The translations under genes and the position numbers were made by a program. Below are positions 26,300-34,692 of a stretch of 45,684 nucleotides of DNA, one piece after another (position 1 is the first letter of the stretch; every line of letters starts with the position of its first letter). This stretch comes from DATMNR01 sp963702765. GTDB taxonomy: Bacteria > Chloroflexota > Ktedonobacteria > Ktedonobacterales > Ktedonobacteraceae. The notes beneath the pieces are model-generated. The model was not told where the DNA came from, ran no database searches, and saw only the letters and a program-made list of their open reading frames with translations. The stretch covers positions 1 to 45,684 of the forward strand of contig CAVPEB010000031.1 of assembly GCA_963702765.1 (NCBI GenBank), in the 5' to 3' direction.

Positions 26300-29059
26300 A
26301 TGAATTCAATACAGCCCGCGCTACTCGAACACATCCTGGAGCGTATTTCGGTTGGAGTCGTCATCCTCGACTGTGTCAGCCTTCGTATTCTATATGTGAA
26401 TACATATCTACAGACATTGCTTCCTTCATCATGGCAGGCCCAAAGCCTTATCGGATATAGCTTGAAAGACATATTGCCAGATGAAGAGTTCAAAATAGTC
26501 GAGCCAATCTTGCAGGAGGTTTGCTTAACAGGTCGAGAGACTACGTTCTCTGATGTACCATATGAAGGATTCCTGGAAGCACGAGGCCGTACGTACTGGC
26601 ATATATCGATTGAACATCCTCAAAGCACTCTATCAATCAAAGCATCTGTAGAAGGAGATGCTAGTGATCTTCAGAATACTACCCATAAATTATTCATTAC
26701 CATTAAAGATGTGACGAATCAAGTGCGTTCAAGCTTGCATCTGAACGCTATTCACCAGATTTCTTCTGCCATTTTAGAAAGATTTTCCCTTCCACAAGTT
26801 CTGGATAGCATTCTGCAAGCAGTACAAGATCTAGTAGGTTCCACGCGTTGCGCTATTGTGCTACTTGAGCATACCTTAGCAATTAGCAATCAAGAGAGAA
26901 ATGACCTTTTAGAGAAGAGAACACAAACAGCCGTGGTTACTGCCCAAAAAGGACTGCATCTAAGTTCGCAGGATTGGCATCAACTCGTAAACGAACAATT
27001 ACTACTCAGCCAGGTTCTAGACGGCCATCAGTCTTTAGTTATACCTGATACAGATACTTGGCCCGGCATCAAGTTTCCTCTTCTTGATGATAATGGCATA
27101 CCTCGCAGGCCCGGTTCTGTACTTTGCGTACCTATTTTCGAACCTGATTCCCGTACTCGTTTAGCAAATAATCCCGCTCCACATGAAAACCACACTTCAG
27201 ATAGCAATTTACTAGAGAAAACAATTTTGGGGACAATAGAGGTCTACCATAGACGAGCACGTGGACTTCCTATCGAAGAAGTGGAATTATTGGAACAATT
27301 TGCTCAACAGGCAGGTCTTGCTATTCAAAACGCTCGTTTATTCCTTAATGTCGACCACCTGGCACAGGTTGCGAGAGAACAAGCTCATCAGCGTGAAAAT
27401 GTCATGCAGGCTATCCCCGATGGTGTTATTATCTATGATTCTCGCTGGCATATTGTTGAAACCAATAACGCCATTCGAAATCTATTGGGTTGGTCGGAAG
27501 ACGTGAAAGGGTTGCATATAACTGAAGCTTTGCACCGTAGCACCGCCATTTTTCCATCGAGTTCTCCCTCGATTTCTGATCTTGTAGAAGAACTTGAACG
27601 ATTTCCCCATGAGAAACGGGTTGACGAATTCAAAATGATTGGGGCAGATCGAAAGCAATACAGCATTCGTCGCTCAAAAGCTCCTATACAAGACGATTTT
27701 GGCAATATCTTCGCTTATGCTATTGTCTATCATGATGTTACTGAACAGGCAACTGCAAGAGAACAGATCGAAGCTCAGGTTATTGCTCGCACAAGTGAAT
27801 TGGCACAACAAAATCAAGCCCTGCAGGCTGCTCAAGCTGCTCAAGAATTAGAGAGTGCTCGCTTACGGCTTCTCATGAAACGCCTGCCATCTGGCGTTTT
27901 GCTCGTTTCGGCTGCTGACAAAAGCATTTCTGTCATCAATCATCAAGCGGTAGAATTATTGCAACGTATTGGAGTTCCTTTAAGCACGTATGATGATCCC
28001 GACCAGTTTGCTGAAGTCGCAGTCGGCCTGAATATTGAAGAAGCCTTTCGTGCTCTCACGCTTTATGGCACCTCAGGATCACTCATTCCATATGAAAACC
28101 AGCCTTTATTCCGTGCTTTGCAAAATGGTGAAGTGAGCGAAGTCGAACTCCGTATAACAGAACCCGACGCGCAAATTCTTTTTTTACTTATTAGTGCAGC
28201 ACCTCTACACAATCAAGAAGGTAAGATTACCGATGCTGTCTTAGTTTTGCAAGATTTCACCAAATTGAAGACACTTGAAAGAGCGCGTGAGGACTTCTTT
28301 ACTACCATGGCGCATGAGCTGAAAACACCTCTTGCAAATATCCGCGCTCATTTAAGTGCCCTCCAGGCCGATGATTTTAAATGGTCGCCCGAAGCTCAGC
28401 ACAACTTTCTTGAAACCGCTGATGAACAGGTAGAACGTCTGGTTGGCATGATCAACCATTTCCTTGACGCCTCACGCGTAGAAGCTGGGGCACTGCGCCT
28501 CGAAATCGAACCAATTTTGCTTACCGAGATGTTTGAAGACCTGCAAGAGCGATTAGAAGCTTTGATTTCATCATCTCAACGCCGCTTCGAACTACACATT
28601 CAATCTGACCTGCCCGCTGTACAAGCAGACTACGAACTCATTATGAGCGTACTCACCAATCTTCTTAGTAATGCTTTTCGTTACGCTCCCGAAGGCGATA
28701 CCGTTCGCCTTGAGGCCGAATCTATATCTAGTTCCTCTACTGATCATCCAGTGGAGGTTGAGATTCGAGTCATAGATCGAGGTCCAGGCATTACCGATGA
28801 AAGACAGGCTGAACTCTTCACACGCTTTAGCACGTTCGCAGCATTAAGGCGACCAACAGCAGAACGTCCAGGACAACCAATTTCAAAAGCCCCACGCGGT
28901 AATTTTCGCTGGAGCCCTGCAACCGGACTTGGCCTGTATATCAGTCGCGGTATCATCGAAGCCCATGGGAGTGAACTTCGTCTGAAGAGCAACCTGGGAG
29001 AAGGCGCTACGTTTGCATTTACCTTGCCAGTTGCAACATCTATGAACAGCGAGGTTTGA
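26300..29059 (+). CDS. Hybrid-sensing histidine kinase with PAS, GAF and PAS domains
   Basis: The domain order is an N-terminal PAS-like domain (ERISVGVVILDCVSLRILYVN), GAF domain about 155-345 (ILQAVQDLVGSTRCAIVLLE ... LEQFAQQAGLAIQNARLF), PAS about 375-490 (VMQAIPDGVIIYD), a coiled coil, a third PAS-like unit 535-660, then HisKA and HATPase_c. The phosphoacceptor His is in FFTTMAHELKTPLAN at about residue 672 from this start. The N box is TNLLSNAFRYAPEG, G1 DRGPGI, G2 GLGLYISRGIIEAHG. There are no membrane segments, so it is a cytosolic sensor. The frame can extend to TTG at 26276, but neither start has a strong ribosome binding site. The response regulator gene follows 13 bases after the stop. 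Confidence 0.92.
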   Translation: MNSIQPALLEHILERISVGVVILDCVSLRILYVNTYLQTLLPSSWQAQSLIGYSLKDILPDEEFKIVEPILQEVCLTGRETTFSDVPYEGFLEARGRTYWHISIEHPQSTLSIKASVEGDASDLQNTTHKLFITIKDVTNQVRSSLHLNAIHQISSAILERFSLPQVLDSILQAVQDLVGSTRCAIVLLEHTLAISNQERNDLLEKRTQTAVVTAQKGLHLSSQDWHQLVNEQLLLSQVLDGHQSLVIPDTDTWPGIKFPLLDDNGIPRRPGSVLCVPIFEPDSRTRLANNPAPHENHTSDSNLLEKTILGTIEVYHRRARGLPIEEVELLEQFAQQAGLAIQNARLFLNVDHLAQVAREQAHQRENVMQAIPDGVIIYDSRWHIVETNNAIRNLLGWSEDVKGLHITEALHRSTAIFPSSSPSISDLVEELERFPHEKRVDEFKMIGADRKQYSIRRSKAPIQDDFGNIFAYAIVYHDVTEQATAREQIEAQVIARTSELAQQNQALQAAQAAQELESARLRLLMKRLPSGVLLVSAADKSISVINHQAVELLQRIGVPLSTYDDPDQFAEVAVGLNIEEAFRALTLYGTSGSLIPYENQPLFRALQNGEVSEVELRITEPDAQILFLLISAAPLHNQEGKITDAVLVLQDFTKLKTLERAREDFFTTMAHELKTPLANIRAHLSALQADDFKWSPEAQHNFLETADEQVERLVGMINHFLDASRVEAGALRLEIEPILLTEMFEDLQERLEALISSSQRRFELHIQSDLPAVQADYELIMSVLTNLLSNAFRYAPEGDTVRLEAESISSSSTDHPVEVEIRVIDRGPGITDERQAELFTRFSTFAALRRPTAERPGQPISKAPRGNFRWSPATGLGLYISRGIIEAHGSELRLKSNLGEGATFAFTLPVATSMNSEV

Positions 29060-29072
29060 CGAGGTGACTTTG

Positions 29073-29825
29073 ATGCCTGTTACAGATAAAAAGGTTCGTG
29101 TCATGTGTGTTGAGGACGATCCACAACTACGCACATTTCTACTTGCTCAGCTAAAAGTCAGGGGGTTCCAGGTTCAAGCTGTAAGTGATGGCGCCCAGGC
29201 GATTGATCTGGCAGCTATCTTTCAACCCCAATTAATCTTGCTCGATCTATCTCTTCCTTCTTTGGACGGACTGGAATTTCTACGACGTTTACGCGAGTGG
29301 AGTAGAGCGCCTGTTATTGTGCTATCAGCTCGTGATGAGGAATTGGTGAAGATTAAAGCTCTCGATGAAGGAGCCGATGATTATCTGACCAAACCTTTTA
29401 GCTTGAATGAATTGCTTGCCCGTGTGCGTGTAGCCCTTCGTCGAGCCGATGAAACCGAGCGACTCCGCAGCGGTTCTACAGGCACTGATCAACAACGCCC
29501 TGTATATAAATGTGGTGGAGAGAATGGGCTTGTGGCTGATTTCGCTCGTCGTGTGGTTCGCACTAATGGGAATGAAGTTCATCTCACTCCCACAGAGTAT
29601 GACTTGCTCTGTGAACTTTGTCGTAATGCAGGAAAAGTGTTGACACACCGCGAGCTATTGCAGCGTGTCTGGGGACCTGATTATAGCGGTGAAAATACTT
29701 ATCTTCGCACTTTCATTCGCCATCTACGCAAGAAGTTAGAACCTGATCCCGCACAACCTCGTTTCTTACTCAATGAGTTGGGCGTCGGGTATTTTGTTCC
29801 ACCACCTGATTTGCCCGAATTATAG
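29073..29825 (+). CDS. OmpR/PhoB-family response regulator
   Basis: The receiver domain has the acidic pair EDD, phosphoacceptor Asp58 in LILLDLSLPS, Ser in VIVLSARD, and Lys in YLTKPF. The C-terminal winged-helix DNA-binding domain carries LTPTEYDLLCELCRNAGKVLTHRELL and TYLRTFIRHLRKKLE. The pattern is close to KdpE-like regulators, but no kdp genes are present. GTG at 29064 overlaps the GAGG that serves ATG at 29073 (8-base spacing), so ATG is preferred. It is cotranscribed with the upstream kinase, its likely partner. Confidence 0.94.
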   Translation: MPVTDKKVRVMCVEDDPQLRTFLLAQLKVRGFQVQAVSDGAQAIDLAAIFQPQLILLDLSLPSLDGLEFLRRLREWSRAPVIVLSARDEELVKIKALDEGADDYLTKPFSLNELLARVRVALRRADETERLRSGSTGTDQQRPVYKCGGENGLVADFARRVVRTNGNEVHLTPTEYDLLCELCRNAGKVLTHRELLQRVWGPDYSGENTYLRTFIRHLRKKLEPDPAQPRFLLNELGVGYFVPPPDLPEL

Positions 29826-29846
29826 GCCATAATCGAATCCTAAATC

Positions 29847-29894
29847 TTCACATCATTTTCACAACAATGCCTACTATTTCACATCATTGTCACT
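29847..29894 (+). promoter_or_regulatory. Four phased TTCACA-like half-sites, possible OmpR-type binding region
   Basis: TTCACA begins at 29847, 29858 and 29878, with a GTCACT variant at 29889. Pairs are 11 bases apart, and the two pairs start 31 bases apart (about three helical turns), the arrangement used by OmpR/PhoB dimers. It sits between the response regulator stop and the next receiver gene. Confidence 0.4.
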
Positions 29895-29999
29895 AATTGT
29901 CGGGTACACTCCTACCTAAGAGAGTGTGATTCTCTCAAAACCGCACCGGCGGTCTACCGCAATATTCTTCTCAACCTTTGCGGGAGAATAAAGTAAGGC

Positions 30000-30503
30000 A
30001 TGCAAAATAATGACGCTGCATCCACACTGCCGGATGGCGGTGATATGAGTATTTGGAACAATTCAATAAACTATGGAGATCCAGAATTAACGGACACCAG
30101 GCAACAGCAAGCTCGCGAACATGGATCATCCTACCACATACTTCTTGTTGAGGATGACTTGTCGCTGGCTAATCTAGAAGCCGGTATTCTAAAGGCTCAT
30201 GGTTATGTAGTGGCTATTGCCAGTAATGGAGAAATAGCCATCACAATCCTTGAGCGTAATCTACCAGACTTGGTTTTACTTGATTTGGACCTTTCTGGCA
30301 CAATCAATGGTTGGGACGTATTGCAAATGTTACGCACCTATTCCAGAACACCTGTATTGCTTACAAGCGCTGAGTCATCAGTGAATAGACAAATTCGTTT
30401 TCTCGGCGAAACTAGGTCGACTCTGGACCTTTTGCCCAAACCATTTCTTATGCAGACACTTCTTAAGCGTATCGAACGCATGTTAACAATAGCACCTTAC
30501 TAG
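30000..30503 (+). CDS. Stand-alone receiver-domain protein
   Basis: This 167-residue protein has an unstructured N-terminal 44 residues followed by one CheY-like receiver: LLVEDD at 48-53, phosphoacceptor Asp95 in LVLLDLDLSG, Thr/Ser in VLLTSAES, Lys in LLPKPF. No output domain is present. It probably works as a phosphate sink or protein-protein switch with the adjacent kinase. ATG at 30000 has only AAGG nearly adjacent; ATG at 30048 is an alternative start and would remove most of the leader. It is separated from the two-component pair by 174 bases holding the half-site array, so it is probably a separate transcription unit. Confidence 0.85.
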   Translation: MQNNDAASTLPDGGDMSIWNNSINYGDPELTDTRQQQAREHGSSYHILLVEDDLSLANLEAGILKAHGYVVAIASNGEIAITILERNLPDLVLLDLDLSGTINGWDVLQMLRTYSRTPVLLTSAESSVNRQIRFLGETRSTLDLLPKPFLMQTLLKRIERMLTIAPY

Positions 30504-30529
30504 CTGTTTTCAGTGAAAAGGAGGTTCAC

Positions 30530-30721
30530 ATGGACCGCAAGGAAGAGCGAGACATTGTTCGGAGAGGAAGTTTGTCAGAGGGAGAAGTGAAACGATTAAG
30601 TCACCTTCGTAGAGTTCACCGTGAAAGAATAAAACTCATGGAACTGGAACATCATCGTCGTCTAGAATTTGTTCGCTGGCTGGTTGATACTGGTAAATTA
30701 TCAGAACAGATCGCTTCCTAG
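30530..30721 (+). CDS. Small basic protein (63 residues), unknown
   Basis: A near-perfect AAAGGAGG lies six bases before the ATG, and the gene starts 26 bases after the receiver gene, so it is very likely translated. The product is highly charged and helical (GEVKRLSHLRRVHRERIKL, then ELEHHRRLEFVRWLV), suggesting an amphipathic or coiled helix. No family is recognised. It may partner the receiver protein. Confidence 0.7.
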   Translation: MDRKEERDIVRRGSLSEGEVKRLSHLRRVHRERIKLMELEHHRRLEFVRWLVDTGKLSEQIAS

Positions 30722-30808
30722 CACAATCTATACAAGTGATCTTCCGATGAGTAAGAAGTAGCAATGGAGTACATTTGAACTCCAGATCCTAAGTTGTGTG
30801 CTTATAGA

Positions 30809-32794
30809 CTATAACCCTGAAAGGTTTGGCGAACTGAGCATGCGGTTGTAAAAACGGCTCACTACTTCTTGATCTACACGATTCCCAATACGTGCCAGCA
30901 AGACATTTGCAGGCTCCATCCTTACATTTGGTTCGGTCGTTGGATATTCGACAAAACCCTGTGTTGAGAATAAACGTGAAATCAATTCTCGATAACGGTA
31001 GACATTCAGTCCCAGGTCCTCAGTATCCCAATGCCAGGACAAGCCGATTGCGAACAAAATCATGTCTTCTAGCGCATCGAGTTCGAGCGCAAAAGCTAAC
31101 AGGTCGCGTGCAACACCCATCTGCCTCCAATTTGAGCTAACTTCGATAGCCACTTCGTACACATTATCCAATCCTTCCCACCATTCGTCACCAGGAGCAA
31201 TTGTCACTTCACCAACAATCTCACCCGTAGGGGTATGTGCCAGTGCTAACGCACAATCTGGGCGCTTTGCAATATTGAGAAAAAGTTGATGCTCACGATC
31301 AGGCAGGCGGGCAAAAGCATGTAAACCTGCATCAGCCGTCAACCGCTCAACCATTGATGGAGGGCAGAAATCGCGCAAAAGTAAAGGTCCCTTGGGTGTT
31401 TCGAGCGTTTTGATACGCGATGGGGTAGCTGTTCCATGTAAATGTAAAAGATCAAAAAGACCAGTCAATGCTGAATGACGCCGGGCAGTGGGAAATGCCT
31501 GTCGTATTGAGGGAGAAAGTACTAGATGACGTATCAGCGCTACCGTCCGGCGATTTGTGCTGCTAATAGCCCATCTGCGAGGCTGGGCAGGAAAGTCCTC
31601 AGCTACATCCTCAAAAAGTAATGGGAAATGTGCTGAACCAGGAACTCTCCCCATTACCTGCTGCTCTTCTGCCTCTTGCTCCTCTACTCTACTCCACACA
31701 GGTCTCCAGCGTTTGACCCACCCATCCGGCAATTCCTTTGGGAGAGTTTGTTCTGACATTTCTGCCCACACCATACTCCATGCACGTGGAACAACGCGAT
31801 AGAGATCATACCCTCCTCCACCCAATGCGACCCAACGACCCTGACAATAGGTATGAGCCAATTGGTGAGCTAGTTTAATTTGCTCCCGAATTCCTCGCAT
31901 CGTCAGGCTTAGATGTGTTAATGGATCCCATGTATGTGTATCGCAACCGTGCTGAGTCACGATAACATCAGGAGCGAATGAGAGAACCAGGGGAGATAAC
32001 AGTAAATCAATCGCCTCACAATATGAATCGTCCTCGGTAAAAGGTTCCAAAGGAACATTGACTGAATAACCTCGCCCTAAGCCATTCCCCATTTCAAGTA
32101 CATCACCTGTGCCCGGGAACAGATACCGTCCAGTTTCATGTATTGAAACTGTCATCACACGTGGCTCATCATAAAAGGATCGCTGTACACCATCGCCATG
32201 ATGCGCATCAAAGTCAATATAAAGAATCTTCGCTTCACTGGCTCGTAGAACATTGGCTATCGCCACTGATATATCATTATAAATACAGAATCCCGAAGCT
32301 CGTTCAGCCCAGGCATGATGCAATCCTCCTGCTGGATGAAAGACATGCAAAGGGCGTTCCACCTCCGGAACGATCGTGCCATCATCAGAAATCCCCATCA
32401 CAGCGTTCAATGCCGCTAGCGAACCACCTGCAATCCTTGCACTTACCTCATGCATGTGCGGAAGTACAGGAGTATCCCCTTCAGCAAAGCCGTACTTTAT
32501 TGCAAGTTGCATATGTTCGCTATCAAGCGTTTCCACATTACCTAAATGGCCAAGTGTTTGAACTGCGCTAATATAATCACTTGTATGAACCAGGCTCAGT
32601 TCTTCTGTTGTGGCGACTTGTAAAGGCAAAGAACTGGATGCATCTGTGCTTTGCCAGAGTCCACAAATTGCAAGCAAATCCATCAAAGCAGCGATACGCC
32701 CTGGCTGAAGTGGATGTTCAGGCCCAAAGTCATAGTCTAATTCTTTTGGATCAAAGATAAGTCTCGCACTGGTATCGGATTCAACTTCAGGCAT
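30809..32794 (-). CDS. Fused AcuC-type deacetylase and AcuA-type acetyltransferase
   Basis: Residues about 5-380 form a class I-like, zinc-dependent deacetylase (AcuC): HPAGGLHHAW with the tandem His, IDFDAHHGDG with metal-binding Asp/His, TQHGCDTH with the second Asp, and GGGGYDL with the catalytic-type Tyr. After a linker, residues about 450-655 match AcuA, the GNAT enzyme that acetylates acetyl-CoA synthetase: ETPKGPLLLRDFCPP, FLNIAKRPDC, SSNWRQMGVARDLL (acetyl-CoA loop), LSWHWDTEDLGLNVYRYREL and PANVLLARIGN. In Bacillus these are separate proteins. The start is ATG at 32794, with GGAG nine bases upstream; the frame extends to GTG at 32809. It overlaps the acuB stop by eight bases, indicating translational coupling. 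Confidence 0.9.
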   Translation of the reverse strand: MPEVESDTSARLIFDPKELDYDFGPEHPLQPGRIAALMDLLAICGLWQSTDASSSLPLQVATTEELSLVHTSDYISAVQTLGHLGNVETLDSEHMQLAIKYGFAEGDTPVLPHMHEVSARIAGGSLAALNAVMGISDDGTIVPEVERPLHVFHPAGGLHHAWAERASGFCIYNDISVAIANVLRASEAKILYIDFDAHHGDGVQRSFYDEPRVMTVSIHETGRYLFPGTGDVLEMGNGLGRGYSVNVPLEPFTEDDSYCEAIDLLLSPLVLSFAPDVIVTQHGCDTHTWDPLTHLSLTMRGIREQIKLAHQLAHTYCQGRWVALGGGGYDLYRVVPRAWSMVWAEMSEQTLPKELPDGWVKRWRPVWSRVEEQEAEEQQVMGRVPGSAHFPLLFEDVAEDFPAQPRRWAISSTNRRTVALIRHLVLSPSIRQAFPTARRHSALTGLFDLLHLHGTATPSRIKTLETPKGPLLLRDFCPPSMVERLTADAGLHAFARLPDREHQLFLNIAKRPDCALALAHTPTGEIVGEVTIAPGDEWWEGLDNVYEVAIEVSSNWRQMGVARDLLAFALELDALEDMILFAIGLSWHWDTEDLGLNVYRYRELISRLFSTQGFVEYPTTEPNVRMEPANVLLARIGNRVDQEVVSRFYNRMLSSPNLSGL

Positions 32795-33548
32795 GTTGAT
32801 CTTCTCCACTTAGCAAATCTGCAAAATTATATTGAATATGTTCCTCTTGCAGTTTGGCAAGCAAAGGTGCTGGATGAATGGTCCCCAGGCGCAAAGTTGC
32901 TTCAAGAGGTATGTTCGTTTGAAGGGGTGCAGCCATCACACTGCGTATATGTATGTGTAATTCTTCAGCAAGTGTTAGTGTTCGCGCCAAGGGAGCCAAA
33001 TCACCATTTGGAAGAGGTATTATCAACTGCATTCCTGGCTCAAAAGCTCCCAATGATCGTGCCAGTGCCATCAGTAAGTCACTGCGTGTGAGCAAACCTA
33101 CCAGCACAGCCTGAGTTTCTTCCTCGTTCGTTTGCCCCTCCGATGATTGCCCAACATATTCATATTCAACAACAGGCAAACAATTCAACCCACGTTCAAC
33201 CAGAATTTGTGCCGCAGCTGCAACGCTTGTATTAGGAGACACACGAATTGAAGCTCGGTGCATCATTTCAACCACACGACGTTCTTGCCATGGGTGTTGT
33301 AAAAGCTCACTTGAACTCCATTTACCCGCCGATGCAGCTAGTTCGATATCCTGCGAAGTAAGCAAACCCTCGAGCAATAAAGTTTTATGAACTGATTGAT
33401 TTAGCTCATTCGAGCTTACCGCTTTAGAAACCTTCACGACAGGTAAGTGGTGAAATTGGTACTGCCGAAATAAATTTGCAGCATGACTCAGCGTATCATC
33501 AGGAGCAACGGTAACAAGTTTAGTTGTCATTACTTCACTAACTATCAT
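32787..33548 (-). CDS. acuB: AcuB-like CBS-domain protein
   Basis: This protein of about 253 residues has two CBS domains: VSEVMTTKLVTVAPDDTLSHAANLF near the N-terminus and MHRASIRVSPNTSVAAAAQIL after it. The C-terminal 75 residues look like the ACT-like regulatory part of AcuB. CBS pairs bind adenine nucleotides. In Bacillus, AcuB is encoded with AcuA and AcuC, which here are one polypeptide encoded immediately downstream with overlapping ends. The frame can start at 33569; ATG at 33548, with GGGG eight bases upstream, is preferred. A divergent intergenic region of about 400 bases separates it from lysE. Confidence 0.85.
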   Translation of the reverse strand: MIVSEVMTTKLVTVAPDDTLSHAANLFRQYQFHHLPVVKVSKAVSSNELNQSVHKTLLLEGLLTSQDIELAASAGKWSSSELLQHPWQERRVVEMMHRASIRVSPNTSVAAAAQILVERGLNCLPVVEYEYVGQSSEGQTNEEETQAVLVGLLTRSDLLMALARSLGAFEPGMQLIIPLPNGDLAPLARTLTLAEELHIHIRSVMAAPLQTNIPLEATLRLGTIHPAPLLAKLQEEHIQYNFADLLSGEDQHA

Positions 33549-33697
33549 AAGACCTACCCCAAAGTCCATTCATTCAGGCCGCAAAGCGTAGAACGCAGTT
33601 CAATAGCTTCATCTTTGTTTATAATAGCACAAATCTCAACTTCAATTAAACAAACGCAGCCCGATCACTAACCGTTTCAACAGCACATTTTTGGCCT

Positions 33698-33725
33698 TGT
33701 TTTCAACAACCATATCTGCTATACT
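33698..33725 (+). promoter_or_regulatory. Probable promoter of the lysE leader
   Basis: TTGTTT at 33698-33703 and TATACT at 33720-33725 are spaced by 16 bases. Transcription from here would give a leader of about 230 bases before the lysE ATG. Confidence 0.45.
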
Positions 33726-33775
33726 CAACCAGTCCCATTCATGGTACACCATAAATAACAAGTAGATTATCGATC

Positions 33776-33871
33776 ATGCATACACATCAAATCAACAAAT
33801 TCAATCAAATCCAGCAGGTAAACCAGGCCGAACAGAGGTTTGGTTTATATTGCATGCACACTACTAGGTAA
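33776..33871 (+). CDS. Possible 31-residue leader peptide, Gln-rich
   Basis: An ATG-to-TAA frame lies within the lysE leader. Six of 31 residues are Gln, with further Asn and His, all concentrated in the first 20. No strong ribosome binding site precedes it, so it is a candidate only. It spans the segment (33823-33829) that can pair with the terminator arm downstream. Confidence 0.3.
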   Translation: MHTHQINKFNQIQQVNQAEQRFGLYCMHTTR

Positions 33872-33889
33872 GTACAAGCAGAAGCAATC

Positions 33890-33926
33890 AGTCGCCAGAC
33901 CTCCCGAAGGCCTGGCGACTTTTTTA
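33890..33926 (+). terminator. Attenuator/terminator hairpin in the lysE leader
   Basis: AGTCGCCAG at 33890-33898 pairs with CTGGCGACT at 33912-33920, extended by CCT/AGG around a five-base loop, and is followed by six T residues. CCAGGCC at 33823-33829 is exactly complementary to GGCCTGG at 33909-33915, giving a competing anti-terminator. The 3' end is about 35 bases before the lysE start. Confidence 0.7.
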
Positions 33927-33960
33927 TTGCTAAACATCTTGCTTATCAAAGGAGAAAAAA

Positions 33961-34589
33961 TGGATACCAGCTTCTTTATCCGAGGCCTTCTTATTGGACT
34001 CTCCATCGCTGCTACCGTTGGCCCCATGAGTGTATTATGCATCCAACGCACGCTGAATAAAGGCCAATTGTATGGCTTAGTATCTGGTTTAGGAATTGCC
34101 ACAGCAGACGGAATCTATGGAAGTATCGCAGCTTTTGGACTCACCTTGATAACGAATTTTCTCATCATGGAACAAATCTGGATTCGCCTGATTGGTGGGA
34201 TCTTTCTCATATACCTGGGCATCAAAACTATGCTCTCCAAACCACCCGAGAGAGCAGCAACGCTCACTATGCATTCAACTGGCTATCCCGGAGCATATGT
34301 CTCCACATTCTTGCTGACACTTACGAACCCACTTACAATTCTCTCTTTTGCAGCCATCTTCGCCGGAATAGGAGTAGGGAGCGCAAGCAAAAGCTTCCTA
34401 TCTGCAGCCGTAGTCGTGCTTGGAGTCTTCTGTGGTTCGGCGTTGTGGTGGATTATCTTGACAAGCATAATCAGCTTGTTACGAAAAAAAATGGATGCAC
34501 AATGGCGCCTTTGGATTAATAAAATCTCAGGCACCATTATTACACTATTCGGAATTGGTGCATTGCTCTCCTTATTGAGTATCACATAA
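33961..34589 (+). CDS. LysE/RhtB-family amino-acid exporter
   Basis: This 209-residue inner-membrane protein has about six helices. The N-terminal GLLIGLSIAATVGPMSVLCIQRTLNKG is the LysE family signature (GPMS/GPNS loop, then a helix with a basic end). The frame could extend back to 33840, but the terminator hairpin lies there, and ATG at 33961 has AAAGGAG six bases upstream, giving normal family length. Members export basic or neutral amino acids. The substrate is unknown, though the Gln/Asn-rich leader ORF may be a hint. Confidence 0.9.
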
Positions 34590-34692
34590 CAATTTGCAAC
34601 CTCAATCAATACATAACGTAATTGTGATGAGTAATGTATACTTTGTTCAAAAAGCACTTGTGATTCAGGTTAATTCTCGATTGGAGTCGTAT

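Noticed and set aside
30765..30784. TGGAGT/ACTCCA small hairpin between convergent genes
   Set aside because: Only six base pairs and no T-run; too weak to call a terminator.
32143..32571. Plus-strand ORF of 142 codons
   Set aside because: Antisense to the conserved deacetylase domain; no supporting motif.
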